Source: an uncultured Oscillospiraceae bacterium (GTDB taxonomy: Bacteria; Bacillota; Clostridia; Oscillospirales; Oscillospiraceae). Taken from it: 43,545 nt of DNA. The stretch spans positions 1-43,545 of the forward strand of contig CALWOP010000005.1 in assembly GCA_944383195.1 (NCBI GenBank), given 5' to 3'. The position numbers and the translations under genes were made by a program. Shown one piece after another: positions 1-7,427 of the stretch (within the stretch, counting starts at the first letter, position 1; each line of letters opens with the position of its first letter). The notes under the pieces are model-generated. The model had not been told where the DNA came from, made no database searches, and saw nothing but the letters and a program-made list of their open reading frames with translations.

Positions 1-217
1 CCTCCCAGTCCCCGCAGTCGGAGGGGTGGACCCCTACGGCGGCGTAAACAAAGGGAAATTGCTGGGAGAGGGCCACGGCGGTGCGGGAGCTCTCCAGCTC
101 GCAGCCGGGGTTTAAAATCAGCGCCACATCCTGCTCGGGCATGGAGGCGAGTACCTCCATACGGTCGGCGTTGAAGGCGCCGGAGTCGTAATGGGCGTGG
201 GTATCAAATACTCTCAT
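1..217 (-). CDS. tatD: TatD-family metal-dependent hydrolase (5' part, runs off the window)
   Basis: The reverse strand opens with ATG at 217 behind AGGAGGA and stays open to base 1, giving 72 codons that start MRVFDTHAHYDSGAF. The HAH motif at residues 7-9 is the first metal-binding element of the TatD/YcfH family, and a GVHPSDC stretch near residue 64 matches the family's second strand. TatD proteins are cytoplasmic metal-dependent deoxyribonucleases or hydrolases with a TIM-barrel fold of about 255 residues, so roughly 70 percent lies outside the window. It is transcribed away from the fatty-acid operon. The family call is firm; the substrate is unknown. Confidence 0.88.
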   Translation of the reverse strand, partial: MRVFDTHAHYDSGAFNADRMEVLASMPEQDVALILNPGCELESSRTAVALSQQFPFVYAAVGVHPSDCGDWE

Positions 218-262
218 GGATGTTCCTCCTGGGGATACGTCCCCTTTTTCTTGGCAGTGCTT

Positions 263-291
263 ATCATACCCCCAATTTTGGGGAAATGCAA
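263..291 (-). promoter_or_regulatory. Promoter of the tatD-like gene with a palindromic spacer
   Basis: On the minus strand TTGCAT (291-286) and TATGAT (268-263) are separated by exactly 17 bases. The spacer holds the inverted repeat CCCCAA-TT-TTGGGG (plus strand 270-283), which could be an operator or chance. The leader to the ATG is about 40 bases. Confidence 0.7.
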
Positions 292-416
292 GGGGCGGGG
301 AGCATAGCTGTCAATTTTAGGGAGAAAAGGGGCGAAAACAGGCGACTTTTGCCAATTTCCCACCGGCTGATCAAATATTGGCGGGCCAAAAAATCCCTGT
401 TTGTTGAAATTTTACA

Positions 417-445
417 TTGACTTTTGGCGGAGGAGCAGGTACAAT
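417..445 (+). promoter_or_regulatory. Main promoter of the fatty-acid synthesis operon
   Basis: TTGACT (417-422), a 17-base spacer and TACAAT (440-445) form a near-consensus vegetative promoter. Transcription should start near 452, leaving an AT-rich leader of about 75 bases before acpP. Bases 292-416 between this and the tatD promoter show no gene. Confidence 0.8.
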
Positions 446-450
446 ACGCT

Positions 451-511
451 CAAATATTTTAATTAAATAATTTTAACTAAAATATTTTAAGTGAAACAGA
501 TCAAAATTTGA
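451..511 (+). promoter_or_regulatory. AT-rich repeat block, candidate operator of the fatty-acid operon
   Basis: Directly below the -10 box lie two identical copies of AAATATTTTAA (452-462 and 480-490), 28 bases apart, followed by TCAAAATTTGAG (501-512). The stretch is strikingly AT-rich against its GC-rich surroundings. Its place over the expected transcription start suits repression. The MarR/FabT-like protein encoded at the operon's far end is the natural candidate to bind it. FabT sites in streptococci are also AT-rich with TTTGA/TCAAA halves, but this match is only loose. Function is inferred. Confidence 0.45.
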
Positions 512-525
512 GAGGAGAACTTCCC

Positions 526-753
526 ATGTTTGAGAAAGTACGTGAGATCATTGTCGATACCCTGAGCTGCGACCTGGACCAGGTCACCATGGAGGCCGAC
601 CTGAGCGAGGATCTGGGCGCCGACTCCCTGGACGCTGTGGAGCTGAACATCGCTCTGGAGGAGCAGCTGGGCCTGTCCATTGCCGATGAGGACCGCCCCA
701 ACCTGAAGACCGTGGGCGACATCGTGCGCTATCTGGAGGCCAAGGAGGCCTAA
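526..753 (+). CDS. acpP: Acyl carrier protein (fatty-acid operon copy)
   Basis: This 75-residue acidic protein carries the growing acyl chain on 4'-phosphopantetheine. The attachment serine is Ser34 in GADSLDAVEL, the canonical DSL motif. I chose ATG 526, behind GAGAGGAGAA, over an in-frame TTG at 508 because it gives the normal ACP length and N-terminus (MFEKVREIIV). It is the first gene of the acp-acc-fab operon, 29 bases ahead of accB. A second, different ACP gene lies at 27440-27673 beside rnc, so the cell has at least two. Identity is certain; division of labour between the two copies is unknown. Confidence 0.97.
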   Translation: MFEKVREIIVDTLSCDLDQVTMEADLSEDLGADSLDAVELNIALEEQLGLSIADEDRPNLKTVGDIVRYLEAKEA

Positions 754-782
754 TCAATCTAACCGCAAGAGGAGTAACTACC

Positions 783-1226
783 ATGGAACTGGAATCCATT
801 TACGCGCTGATGGAGCGCTTTGAGCGCTCCTCCATCACCGGGCTGGAGCTGGAGCAGAACGGCACTCGGCTGAAACTGGAGAAGGCTGTGGCCGTAGCTG
901 CCACTGCCCCTGTAGCGGCAGCCCCCGTGGCTGTGGCCGCTCCTGTGGCGGCTGCCCCCGCGCCCCAGCCGGCCCCTCAGGAGGAGGGCGAGTACATCAA
1001 GGCCCCCCTGGTGGGCACCTTCTACACCGCTGCGGGCCCTGATGCCGCCCCCTTCGTTCAGGCGGGGGACAAGGTCCAAAAGGGCCAGACCGTGTGCATC
1101 CTGGAGGCCATGAAGGCCATGAGCGAGATTCCCGCTCCCATGGACTGCGTCATTGAGGAGGTGCTGCTGGACAACGGCAGCCTGGCCGCCTTTGACGCCC
1201 CTCTGTTCCGGGTTCGGAGGCTGTGA
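783..1226 (+). CDS. accB: Biotin carboxyl carrier protein of acetyl-CoA carboxylase
   Basis: The 147-residue protein carries the biotin that shuttles CO2 between AccC and AccAD in the first committed step of fatty-acid synthesis. The N-terminal 35 residues are the usual helical part, residues 36-66 are an Ala/Pro/Val-rich flexible linker, and residues 70-147 form the biotinyl domain. The biotinylated lysine is Lys111 in EAMKAMSEI, where many homologues have EAMKLMNEI. GAGGAG precedes ATG 783. Only one base separates it from accC, implying translational coupling. Confidence 0.97.
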   Translation: MELESIYALMERFERSSITGLELEQNGTRLKLEKAVAVAATAPVAAAPVAVAAPVAAAPAPQPAPQEEGEYIKAPLVGTFYTAAGPDAAPFVQAGDKVQKGQTVCILEAMKAMSEIPAPMDCVIEEVLLDNGSLAAFDAPLFRVRRL

Positions 1227-1227
1227 G

Positions 1228-2595
1228 ATGTTTCAGCGTATTTTGATCGCCAACCGCGGCGAAATCGCGGTACGCATCGCGCGGGCCTGCCGCGAGCTGG
1301 GTGTGGAGACGGTGTCGGTCTATTCTCAGGCCGACGCCGACGCTCTCCACGTCCAGCTGGCTACCCGGGCGGTTTGCATCGGTCCCGCCAAGGCGGCCGA
1401 CAGTTATTTAAATGTGAACGCTCTGCTGACCGTGGCTAAGGAGACCGGCTGTGACGCCGTTCACCCAGGCTACGGTTTTCTCTCAGAGAGCGCGGAATTT
1501 TCCGACCAATGCGCCCAAATGGGCCTGCGGTTCATCGGCCCCTCCGGGGATGTGATCCGGATGATGGGCAACAAGTCTGCCGCCCGGGACCTGATGAAGA
1601 AGCACCATGTCCCGGTGGTCCCCGGCTCGGATGGGGCGGTGGAGACCGCCGAAGAGGCCGGAAAGATCGCCGCGGAGATCGGCTACCCCGTGCTGGTGAA
1701 GGCCAGCGCCGGAGGCGGAGGCCGGGGTATGCGCCGGGTAGACAGCCCTGAGGAGATGGAGAGCAAATTCCAGCAGGCGCGGGCGGAGGCTCTGGCCTGC
1801 TTTGGGGATGGGCAGCTCTATGTGGAAAAGCTCATCCTGAACCCCAAGCACATTGAGTTTCAGATCCTGGCTGACCGCCACGGAAATGTGATCCACCTGG
1901 GAGAGCGCGACTGCTCCATCCAGCGGAAAAACCAGAAGCTGGTGGAGGAATCCCCCTCCAAGGCCCTTACCCCCGAGCTGCGGGAGGCTATGGGCCAGGC
2001 CGCTGTGGCCGCCGCTAAAGCCGCCGGCTATGAGAACGCCGGCACCATCGAGTTCGTCCTGGACCAGGAGGGACACTTCTACTTTATCGAGATGAACACC
2101 CGTATCCAGGTGGAGCACCCGGTCACCGAGATGGTCACCGGTCTGGACCTGGTGCGGGAGCAGCTTCGTATCGCTGCGGGGCTGCCCCTGTCGGTGGGCC
2201 AGGAAGATGTGGTCCTCCGGGGCCACGCCCTGGAGTGCCGCATCAACGCCGAGGACGCGGCCCAGGATTTCCGCCCCTGTCCCGGCACCACAACGTTTCT
2301 TCATTTCCCCGGCGGCCCCGGGGTGCGGGTGGACTCTCTGCTTTACAACGGCTATGAGGTCTCTCCATTCTACGATTCCCTGGTGGCCAAGGTCATCGTC
2401 CACGCCCCCACCCGCCTGGAGGCCATCCGCCGTATGCGCCGGGTGCTGGAGGAGATGATCATTGAGGGGTACCCAACCACCGCCGATTTCTGCCACCTCA
2501 TTCTGCACCACCCCGACTTTGTCAAGGGACGCTACGACACGGGCTTTTTGGCCCAGCACCAGGACGAGCTGCTCAGATGGAATAAGGAGGACTAA
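1228..2595 (+). CDS. accC: Biotin carboxylase subunit of acetyl-CoA carboxylase
   Basis: The 455-residue ATP-grasp enzyme carboxylates biotin on AccB using bicarbonate and ATP. It begins MFQRILIANRGEIAVRIA, the diagnostic biotin carboxylase N-terminus. The glycine-rich ATP loop KASAGGGGRGMR lies near residue 160, and the catalytic region EMNTRIQVEHPVTE lies around residue 290. ATG 1228 sits one base after the accB stop; an upstream open stretch in the same frame lies inside accB and is not part of the gene. Length is normal for the free-standing bacterial subunit (about 450). Confidence 0.97.
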   Translation: MFQRILIANRGEIAVRIARACRELGVETVSVYSQADADALHVQLATRAVCIGPAKAADSYLNVNALLTVAKETGCDAVHPGYGFLSESAEFSDQCAQMGLRFIGPSGDVIRMMGNKSAARDLMKKHHVPVVPGSDGAVETAEEAGKIAAEIGYPVLVKASAGGGGRGMRRVDSPEEMESKFQQARAEALACFGDGQLYVEKLILNPKHIEFQILADRHGNVIHLGERDCSIQRKNQKLVEESPSKALTPELREAMGQAAVAAAKAAGYENAGTIEFVLDQEGHFYFIEMNTRIQVEHPVTEMVTGLDLVREQLRIAAGLPLSVGQEDVVLRGHALECRINAEDAAQDFRPCPGTTTFLHFPGGPGVRVDSLLYNGYEVSPFYDSLVAKVIVHAPTRLEAIRRMRRVLEEMIIEGYPTTADFCHLILHHPDFVKGRYDTGFLAQHQDELLRWNKED

Positions 2596-3480
2596 ATGCA
2601 ACCACTGTTTCGTTCCCGCCGGGACCGGCTGGACCGGCTGCGCCGTCAGCGGGAGGACGCCGTCAAAGCGGCCGCCCAGCGCTCCGACCTGACCACCGGC
2701 GGTTCTCAGACCTGCCCGGGCTGCGGGGGTGAGTGCCAGAATCAGGACCTGGTTAAGACAGAGTACGTCTGCCCCCACTGCGGCTACCATCTGCCCATCG
2801 GGGCCTATCTCCGGCTGTCCCTGCTGCTGGACCCCTTTACTTTCCAGGAGCTGTGGCCGGAGCTCACCGCCCCCAACGCCCTGGACTTCCCCGGCTATGA
2901 GCAGAAGCTGGCCGCTCAGCGGGAGAAGACCGCCCTCAGCGACGCGGCGGTGGTGGCCACCGGCAAGCTGGACGGCCGCCAGGCGGTGTTTGCTGTATTG
3001 GACAGCCGCTTCTTTATGGGCAGCATGGGCGTGGCCGTGGGGGAGAAGATCACCCGGGGCGTGGAGTACGCCCAGAAGCACAAGCTTCCCCTCATTATTT
3101 TCTCCGCCAGCGGCGGAGCCCGGATGCAGGAGGGCATTTTGTCCCTGATGCAGATGGCCAAGACCAGCGCCGCCATTGAGCGGTTTTCTGAGGCGGGGGG
3201 GCTGTACATCTCTGTATTTACCCACCCAACCACCGGCGGCGTCACCGCCAGCTTTGCCTCTCTGGGGGATATCACCCTGGCTGAGCCTGGAGCCCTCATC
3301 GGCTTTGCGGGCCCCCGGGTCATTCAGCAGACCATCGGCCAGGAGCTGCCTGAGGGCTTCCAGAGAGCGGAGTACCTGGAGGAGCACGGCTTTGTGGACC
3401 AGATCGTGCCCCGCCGCCAGATGCGCCAGGTACTGTCACAACTTTTGTTTCTTCACAGGAAGGGGGTCATGCACCGATGA
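2596..3480 (+). CDS. accD: Acetyl-CoA carboxylase carboxyltransferase subunit beta
   Basis: With AccA this 294-residue protein transfers the carboxyl group from biotin to acetyl-CoA. Residues 40-62 hold the zinc ribbon typical of bacterial AccD (Cys40, Cys43, Cys59, Cys62), followed by the crotonase-fold carboxyltransferase domain, with SASGGARMQEG in the acetyl-CoA site region and GFAGPRVI further on. The ATG follows the accC stop directly, with AAGGAGG in the end of accC. Its last four bases overlap the accA start (ATGA), fitting a 1:1 beta:alpha ratio. Confidence 0.97.
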   Translation: MQPLFRSRRDRLDRLRRQREDAVKAAAQRSDLTTGGSQTCPGCGGECQNQDLVKTEYVCPHCGYHLPIGAYLRLSLLLDPFTFQELWPELTAPNALDFPGYEQKLAAQREKTALSDAAVVATGKLDGRQAVFAVLDSRFFMGSMGVAVGEKITRGVEYAQKHKLPLIIFSASGGARMQEGILSLMQMAKTSAAIERFSEAGGLYISVFTHPTTGGVTASFASLGDITLAEPGALIGFAGPRVIQQTIGQELPEGFQRAEYLEEHGFVDQIVPRRQMRQVLSQLLFLHRKGVMHR

Positions 3481-4286
3481 GCAATTTAACTGCCGCTCAG
3501 CGGGTGAAGCTGGCCCGGGACCCGAACCGTCCGGGCACCCTGGACTTTGTCCACCACCTGTTTACCGATATTTTTGTCTGTCAGGGTGACCGGCTGGGCC
3601 GGGAGGACCCCAGCATTTTCGGGGCCATTGCCCGGTTCCATGGAAAGCCTGTCACCGTCATCGGCCACCGCAAGGGCCGCAATTTTGAGGAAAACATGAA
3701 GTGCAAGTTCGGTATGCCCTCCCCTGAGGGCTACCGCAAGGAGCAGCGCCTGCTGCGGCAGGCGGAGAAATTCGGCCGCCCGGTGATTACCTTTGTGGAC
3801 ACCCCGGGGGCCTACCCCGGCCTGGAGGCCGAAGCGGGGGGACAGGGAGAGGCCATTGCCTCCTCGCTGGCCCTCATGAGCTCTCTCACCGTGCCCGTAG
3901 TCACTGTGGTCATCGGTGAGGGAGGCAGCGGCGGGGCACTGGCCCTGGCTGTGGGCAACCGGATCATCATGCTGGAGAATGCCATCTACTCGGTGCTCTC
4001 CCCCGAGGGGTTTGCCTCCATTTTGTGGAAGGACGCCGCCCGGGCGGACGAGGCCGCCTCTATCATGAAACTCACCGCCGCGGATCTTCTGCGGCTGGGT
4101 GTGGTGGATCAGGTGATCCCTGAGCCTGAGGGGGGCGCTCATGTGGACCCCAGGCCGGTATTTGAGGCGGTGGACAAGGCCATTGCCCGCAGTCTTACCC
4201 AGCTGGGCCGGGAAAAGGACCTGGCAGCCCACCGCTATCAAAAGTTCCGCGCCATGGGCGCGGTCCGGGAGGAGAAAGAGACATGA
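3477..4286 (+). CDS. accA: Acetyl-CoA carboxylase carboxyltransferase subunit alpha
   Basis: This 269-residue partner of AccD contributes the other half of the carboxyltransferase active site. FVDTPGAYPGLEAE and IGEGGSGGALALAVGN are the conserved crotonase-fold segments, and IYSVLSPEGFASILWKDA is the family C-terminal signature. It is shorter than the E. coli protein (about 319) because the N-terminal helical extension is reduced, as in several Firmicutes. Its ATG overlaps the accD stop, and its own stop overlaps the fabH start by four bases. Confidence 0.96.
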   Translation: MSNLTAAQRVKLARDPNRPGTLDFVHHLFTDIFVCQGDRLGREDPSIFGAIARFHGKPVTVIGHRKGRNFEENMKCKFGMPSPEGYRKEQRLLRQAEKFGRPVITFVDTPGAYPGLEAEAGGQGEAIASSLALMSSLTVPVVTVVIGEGGSGGALALAVGNRIIMLENAIYSVLSPEGFASILWKDAARADEAASIMKLTAADLLRLGVVDQVIPEPEGGAHVDPRPVFEAVDKAIARSLTQLGREKDLAAHRYQKFRAMGAVREEKET

Positions 4287-5221
4287 ACGGACTGCACATC
4301 CTTGGCACCGGCCGGGCGGTCCCGGAACAGATCGTGACCAATGACGACTTGGCCCGCCGGGTGGACACCAACGATGAGTGGATTGTGACCCGCACCGGAA
4401 TCCGGGAGCGGCGTTTTGCTAGGGAAGGAGAGACCCTCACGGAGCTTACTGTCCAGGCTGCCCGCCAGGCCCTGGACCGGGCGGGCCTGAAGCCCGAGGA
4501 CATTGGACTGTGCATCACTGCCACGGTGACCCCCGACCGGCTCACCCCCGCCCAGTCCTGCCTCATTCACCAGGAACTGGGGCTGCCCGAGGACTGCCCC
4601 GCCTTTGACCTGGGGGCAGGCTGCACCGGGTTCCTCTACGCCATGGAGACGGCGGCGGCTATGCTGCCCCGGATGAACCGCCCCTATGCTCTGCTGGTGG
4701 GCGGAGAGCTTCTTTCACGCATTGTGGATATGGATGACCGCTCCACCTGTATCCTCTTTGGAGACGGAGCGGGGGCCGCTGTGGTGGAAGCTACGGAAGG
4801 GCCCTGGTACAGCCAGCTGGGCACCCGGGGGGACAAGGACATTCTGTGGGCCTGGGGGCCGGGGCAGGAGCGCCCCTACCTCCACATGGACGGTCAGGGG
4901 GTATTTCAGTTTGCCGTCAAGACTGTCCCCGTGGTGGCTAAGGAGCTTTTGGAAAAGGCCGGCCTTCAGAAAGAGGACGTAGCCTGGTATGTGCCCCATC
5001 AGGCCAACCACCGCATTGTGGAGTCGGTGGCCAAGCGGCTGAAGCTGCCTCTGGAGCGCTTTTATGAGAACATGGACCGCTACGGGAATACCTCCGCGGG
5101 GAGTATTCCCATTGCTCTGGACGAGATGGCGGAGAAGGGGCTGCTCCAAAAGGGCCAGTGGGTCATGTGCCTGGGCTTTGGAGCGGGGCTAACGTGGGGA
5201 GGAGCTTTATTTCAATGGTAA
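4283..5221 (+). CDS. fabH: Beta-ketoacyl-ACP synthase III
   Basis: The 312-residue thiolase-fold enzyme starts each chain by condensing acyl-CoA with malonyl-ACP. The catalytic triad is complete: Cys114 in GAGCTGF, His239 in VPHQANHR and Asn269 in YGNTSAGS. The start overlaps accA by four bases. It is the last gene before a 217-base gap full of hairpins; everything upstream is tightly coupled, so this gap is the only real break inside the operon. Chain preference (acetyl versus branched primer) cannot be read from the sequence. Confidence 0.97.
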   Translation: MNGLHILGTGRAVPEQIVTNDDLARRVDTNDEWIVTRTGIRERRFAREGETLTELTVQAARQALDRAGLKPEDIGLCITATVTPDRLTPAQSCLIHQELGLPEDCPAFDLGAGCTGFLYAMETAAAMLPRMNRPYALLVGGELLSRIVDMDDRSTCILFGDGAGAAVVEATEGPWYSQLGTRGDKDILWAWGPGQERPYLHMDGQGVFQFAVKTVPVVAKELLEKAGLQKEDVAWYVPHQANHRIVESVAKRLKLPLERFYENMDRYGNTSAGSIPIALDEMAEKGLLQKGQWVMCLGFGAGLTWGGALFQW

Positions 5222-5249
5222 AAACTAAGGTTTTTACCATTGAGATTTG

Positions 5250-5331
5250 CAGCCCGCCGCGTGCACTCGCTGTGCTCGCACACTTGCGGGCTGAGATGTG
5301 TTTTTGAAGCGGCAAAGCCGTTTCAAAAACA
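5250..5331. repeat. Hairpin-rich REP-like element between fabH and fabK
   Basis: Two inverted repeats stand side by side. CAGCCCGC (5250-5257) pairs with GCGGGCTG (5286-5293) around a 28-base loop. A 15-base arm at 5299-5313 then pairs with 5317-5331 around AAA; the only non-Watson-Crick position would be a G-U pair in RNA. Neither stem is followed by a T-run in either direction, so it does not look like an ordinary terminator. Smaller stems follow (CTCCC-TGC-GGGAG near 5370). The composition resembles a dispersed palindromic element, which cannot be confirmed from one copy. Confidence 0.5.
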
Positions 5332-5401
5332 GATAAAATTCATTCCGCCGCCTGTGAGCGCCGGAACTCCCTGCGGGAGGGCTATTGATACATAGATTGA
5401 C

Positions 5402-5421
5402 AGCCTGATGGTTAGCAGGCT
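5402..5421 (+). other. Small hairpin ahead of the fabK ribosome site
   Basis: AGCCTG (5402-5407) pairs with CAGGCT (5416-5421) around eight bases, ending seven bases before the GGGAGG site of fabK. A TTGACA at 5397-5402 has no convincing -10 partner at 16-18 bases, so I do not call a promoter. The hairpin may shape fabK translation or mRNA decay. Confidence 0.35.
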
Positions 5422-5438
5422 TAAGTGGGAGGAACACC

Positions 5439-6365
5439 ATGAAATTAAACGAGCTTCTGGGGATCGAGTTCCCCTTTATCCAGGGCGGCATGGCCAACAT
5501 CGCCACCGCCGAGTTTGCCGCCGCTGTTTCCAACGCCGGGGCCCTGGGCCTCATCGGCGGGGGCGGGATGTCCCCAGAGATGTTCCGGGACAGCATCCGC
5601 CGCTGCCGCAGCCTCACCGATAAGCCCTTTGGTGTGAACATCATGCTCATGCACCCCCAGATGGAGGAGCTGGCCGCCATCGCCGCCGAGGAGAAGGTGG
5701 CTGTGGTCACCACTGGCGCCGGTGATCCCTCCCGCTTTATCCCCGCGTGGAAAGAGGCGGGGATCAAGGTCTTCCCTGTGGTACCTGCCGTGGCTCTTGC
5801 CAAGCTGGTGGCCAAGCGGGGCGCTGACGGCATCATCGCTGAGGGAACCGAGAGCGGCGGCCATGTGGGCGAGCTGACCACCATGGCCCTGGTGCCTCAG
5901 GTGGCGGAGGCGGTGGACATCCCCGTCATTGCCGCCGGCGGCATCGCCAGCGGCCGTCAGCTGCTGGCCGCCTATGCCCTGGGGGCCATCGGCGTTCAGG
6001 TGGGCACCTGCCTGCTGGTGAGCGAGGAGTGCCCCGTACACGAGAACTACAAGCAGGCCGTTTTGAAGGCCACCGACCGCTCCACTGTGGTCACCGGCCG
6101 GTCTGTGGATGCCCCGGTGCGCTGCCTGCGCAATCAGATGACCAACGCCTACATCGCCAAAGAGCGGGAGGGCGCCGACCGCATGGAGCTGGAGCACTTC
6201 ACCCTGGGCTCTCTGCGTAAAGCCGTGTTTGACGGCGATGTGAAGACCGGCAGCGTCATGGCTGGCCAGGTGGCCGGTATGCTCCATGAGATCAAGCCCC
6301 TGCGTCAGATCTTCGAGGAGCTCCAGGCCGGCTGTGAGCAGCGCCTTCGTGAGCTGGAGCAGTAA
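5439..6365 (+). CDS. fabK: Enoyl-ACP reductase II (FMN-dependent FabK)
   Basis: The 308-residue TIM-barrel flavoprotein performs the last step of each elongation cycle, reducing trans-2-enoyl-ACP with NAD(P)H and FMN. The N-terminal strand FPFIQGGMANIA and the phosphate-binding AAGGIASGRQ are typical of the NPD/FabK superfamily. EGTESGGHVGE contains His142, equivalent in place to the catalytic histidine of streptococcal FabK. ATG 5439 follows GGGAGGAA. No FabI is visible, so this is probably the working enoyl reductase. A related but distinct flavoprotein gene follows with no gap. Confidence 0.93.
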   Translation: MKLNELLGIEFPFIQGGMANIATAEFAAAVSNAGALGLIGGGGMSPEMFRDSIRRCRSLTDKPFGVNIMLMHPQMEELAAIAAEEKVAVVTTGAGDPSRFIPAWKEAGIKVFPVVPAVALAKLVAKRGADGIIAEGTESGGHVGELTTMALVPQVAEAVDIPVIAAGGIASGRQLLAAYALGAIGVQVGTCLLVSEECPVHENYKQAVLKATDRSTVVTGRSVDAPVRCLRNQMTNAYIAKEREGADRMELEHFTLGSLRKAVFDGDVKTGSVMAGQVAGMLHEIKPLRQIFEELQAGCEQRLRELEQ

Positions 6366-7427
6366 ATGAGGATCGGGAGACGTGAATTGACCTTGCCCAT
6401 CCTCCAGGGAGGTATGGGCGTGGGGGTCTCCATGGGAGGCCTGGCTGGGGCGGTGGCCGCCTGCGGCGGTATGGGCACCATCAGCACCGCAGACGCGGGC
6501 TATTTGGAGCCCGATTTTGAGAAAAATCCCTTTGAGGCCAATCTCAGGGCTTTGAAGCAGGAGATTGGCAAAGCTAAGGAGATTGCCCGGGGAGCCGGCC
6601 TGGTGGCCGTCAACGCCATGGTGGCTACCGTCCAATACGCCGATGCGGTGAAAACTGCCGTAGCGGCGGGGGTAGATGCGGTGGTGTCCGGAGCTGGACT
6701 GCCCCTGGACCTGCCCGAGCTGGTGGGGGAGGGAGCCGACAAGGCCCCCATTGTCTCCTCCCCCCGAGCGGCTAAGCTGATTTTAAAGACCTGGGATCGG
6801 AAGTACCACACCACCGCCGATTTCATCGTGCTGGAGGGCAAGGATGCGGGCGGTCACCTGGGTTTTGACGAGGAACAGTTGAAAGCCGGTTCTTGCCCTG
6901 CCTTGGAAGAACTTCTGCCCGGTGTTCTGGCCGAGGTGCGGCCCTATGAGGAGAAGTACGGCCACCCTATTCCGGTGTTTGCCGCTGGAGGGGTATATAC
7001 CGGCTCGGACATGGCACGGCTCACAAAGCTGGGGGCCGCCGGGGCACAGCTGGCCACCCGATTTATCGCTACCTATGAGTGTGACGCATCCCAGGGTTAT
7101 AAAGATGTGCTTTTGGAGGCCGGGGAGGGTGACCTGGCCGTGATCCATAGCCCGGTGGGTATGCCTGGTCGGGCCGTGCGCACCCCTCTGGTGGAGCGGC
7201 TGGAGCAGAATCTTCGCCGGGTGCCCACCAAGTGCTCCCGGTGCATCAAGGGGTGCGTTCCCACCCAGATCCCCTTCTGCATCACCCACGCCCTCATCGA
7301 GGCGGTGAAGGGCAACCGGGAGGAGGGCCTCTTTTTCAGCGGCTCCAATGTGGGGCGGCTCAATAAAATGGTCTATGTCCGGGAACTGATGGACGAACTG
7401 ATGAACGAATGGAGGGTTTCCCAATGA
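6366..7427 (+). CDS. FabK/NPD-superfamily flavoprotein with a C-terminal four-cysteine cluster (FabX-like candidate)
   Basis: This 353-residue protein belongs to the nitronate monooxygenase/FabK barrel superfamily: PILQGGMGVGVS at the N-terminus, GKDAGGHLGF with the family histidine (His164), and FAAGGVYTG for FMN phosphate. Unlike FabK it carries CSRCIKGCVPTQIPFC, placing Cys290, 293, 297 and 305 in a CX2CX3CX7C pattern suited to a [4Fe-4S] cluster. Helicobacter FabX, an FMN and [4Fe-4S] enzyme of the same superfamily, makes the unsaturated precursor by oxidising and isomerising decanoyl-ACP. Sitting between fabK and fabD in an operon without fabA or fabM, this protein is a plausible functional counterpart. 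The ATG directly follows the fabK stop, and its own stop overlaps fabD. The superfamily is sure; the reaction is inference. Confidence 0.75.
   Translation: MRIGRRELTLPILQGGMGVGVSMGGLAGAVAACGGMGTISTADAGYLEPDFEKNPFEANLRALKQEIGKAKEIARGAGLVAVNAMVATVQYADAVKTAVAAGVDAVVSGAGLPLDLPELVGEGADKAPIVSSPRAAKLILKTWDRKYHTTADFIVLEGKDAGGHLGFDEEQLKAGSCPALEELLPGVLAEVRPYEEKYGHPIPVFAAGGVYTGSDMARLTKLGAAGAQLATRFIATYECDASQGYKDVLLEAGEGDLAVIHSPVGMPGRAVRTPLVERLEQNLRRVPTKCSRCIKGCVPTQIPFCITHALIEAVKGNREEGLFFSGSNVGRLNKMVYVRELMDELMNEWRVSQ

Noticed and set aside
220..420. Possible 66-codon gene between tatD and the fatty-acid operon
   Set aside because: It covers the tatD promoter and ends at the acpP -35 box, with no ribosome site and no protein-like pattern.
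1483..3387. A 634-codon open frame on the minus strand opposite accC and accD
   Set aside because: It is a shadow of GC-rich genes on the other strand; no ribosome site, no recognisable domain, and the plus-strand proteins are certain.
5397..5425. Promoter for fabK starting at TTGACA 5397
   Set aside because: No acceptable -10 box at 16-18 bases; the TTGACA overlaps a hairpin arm.
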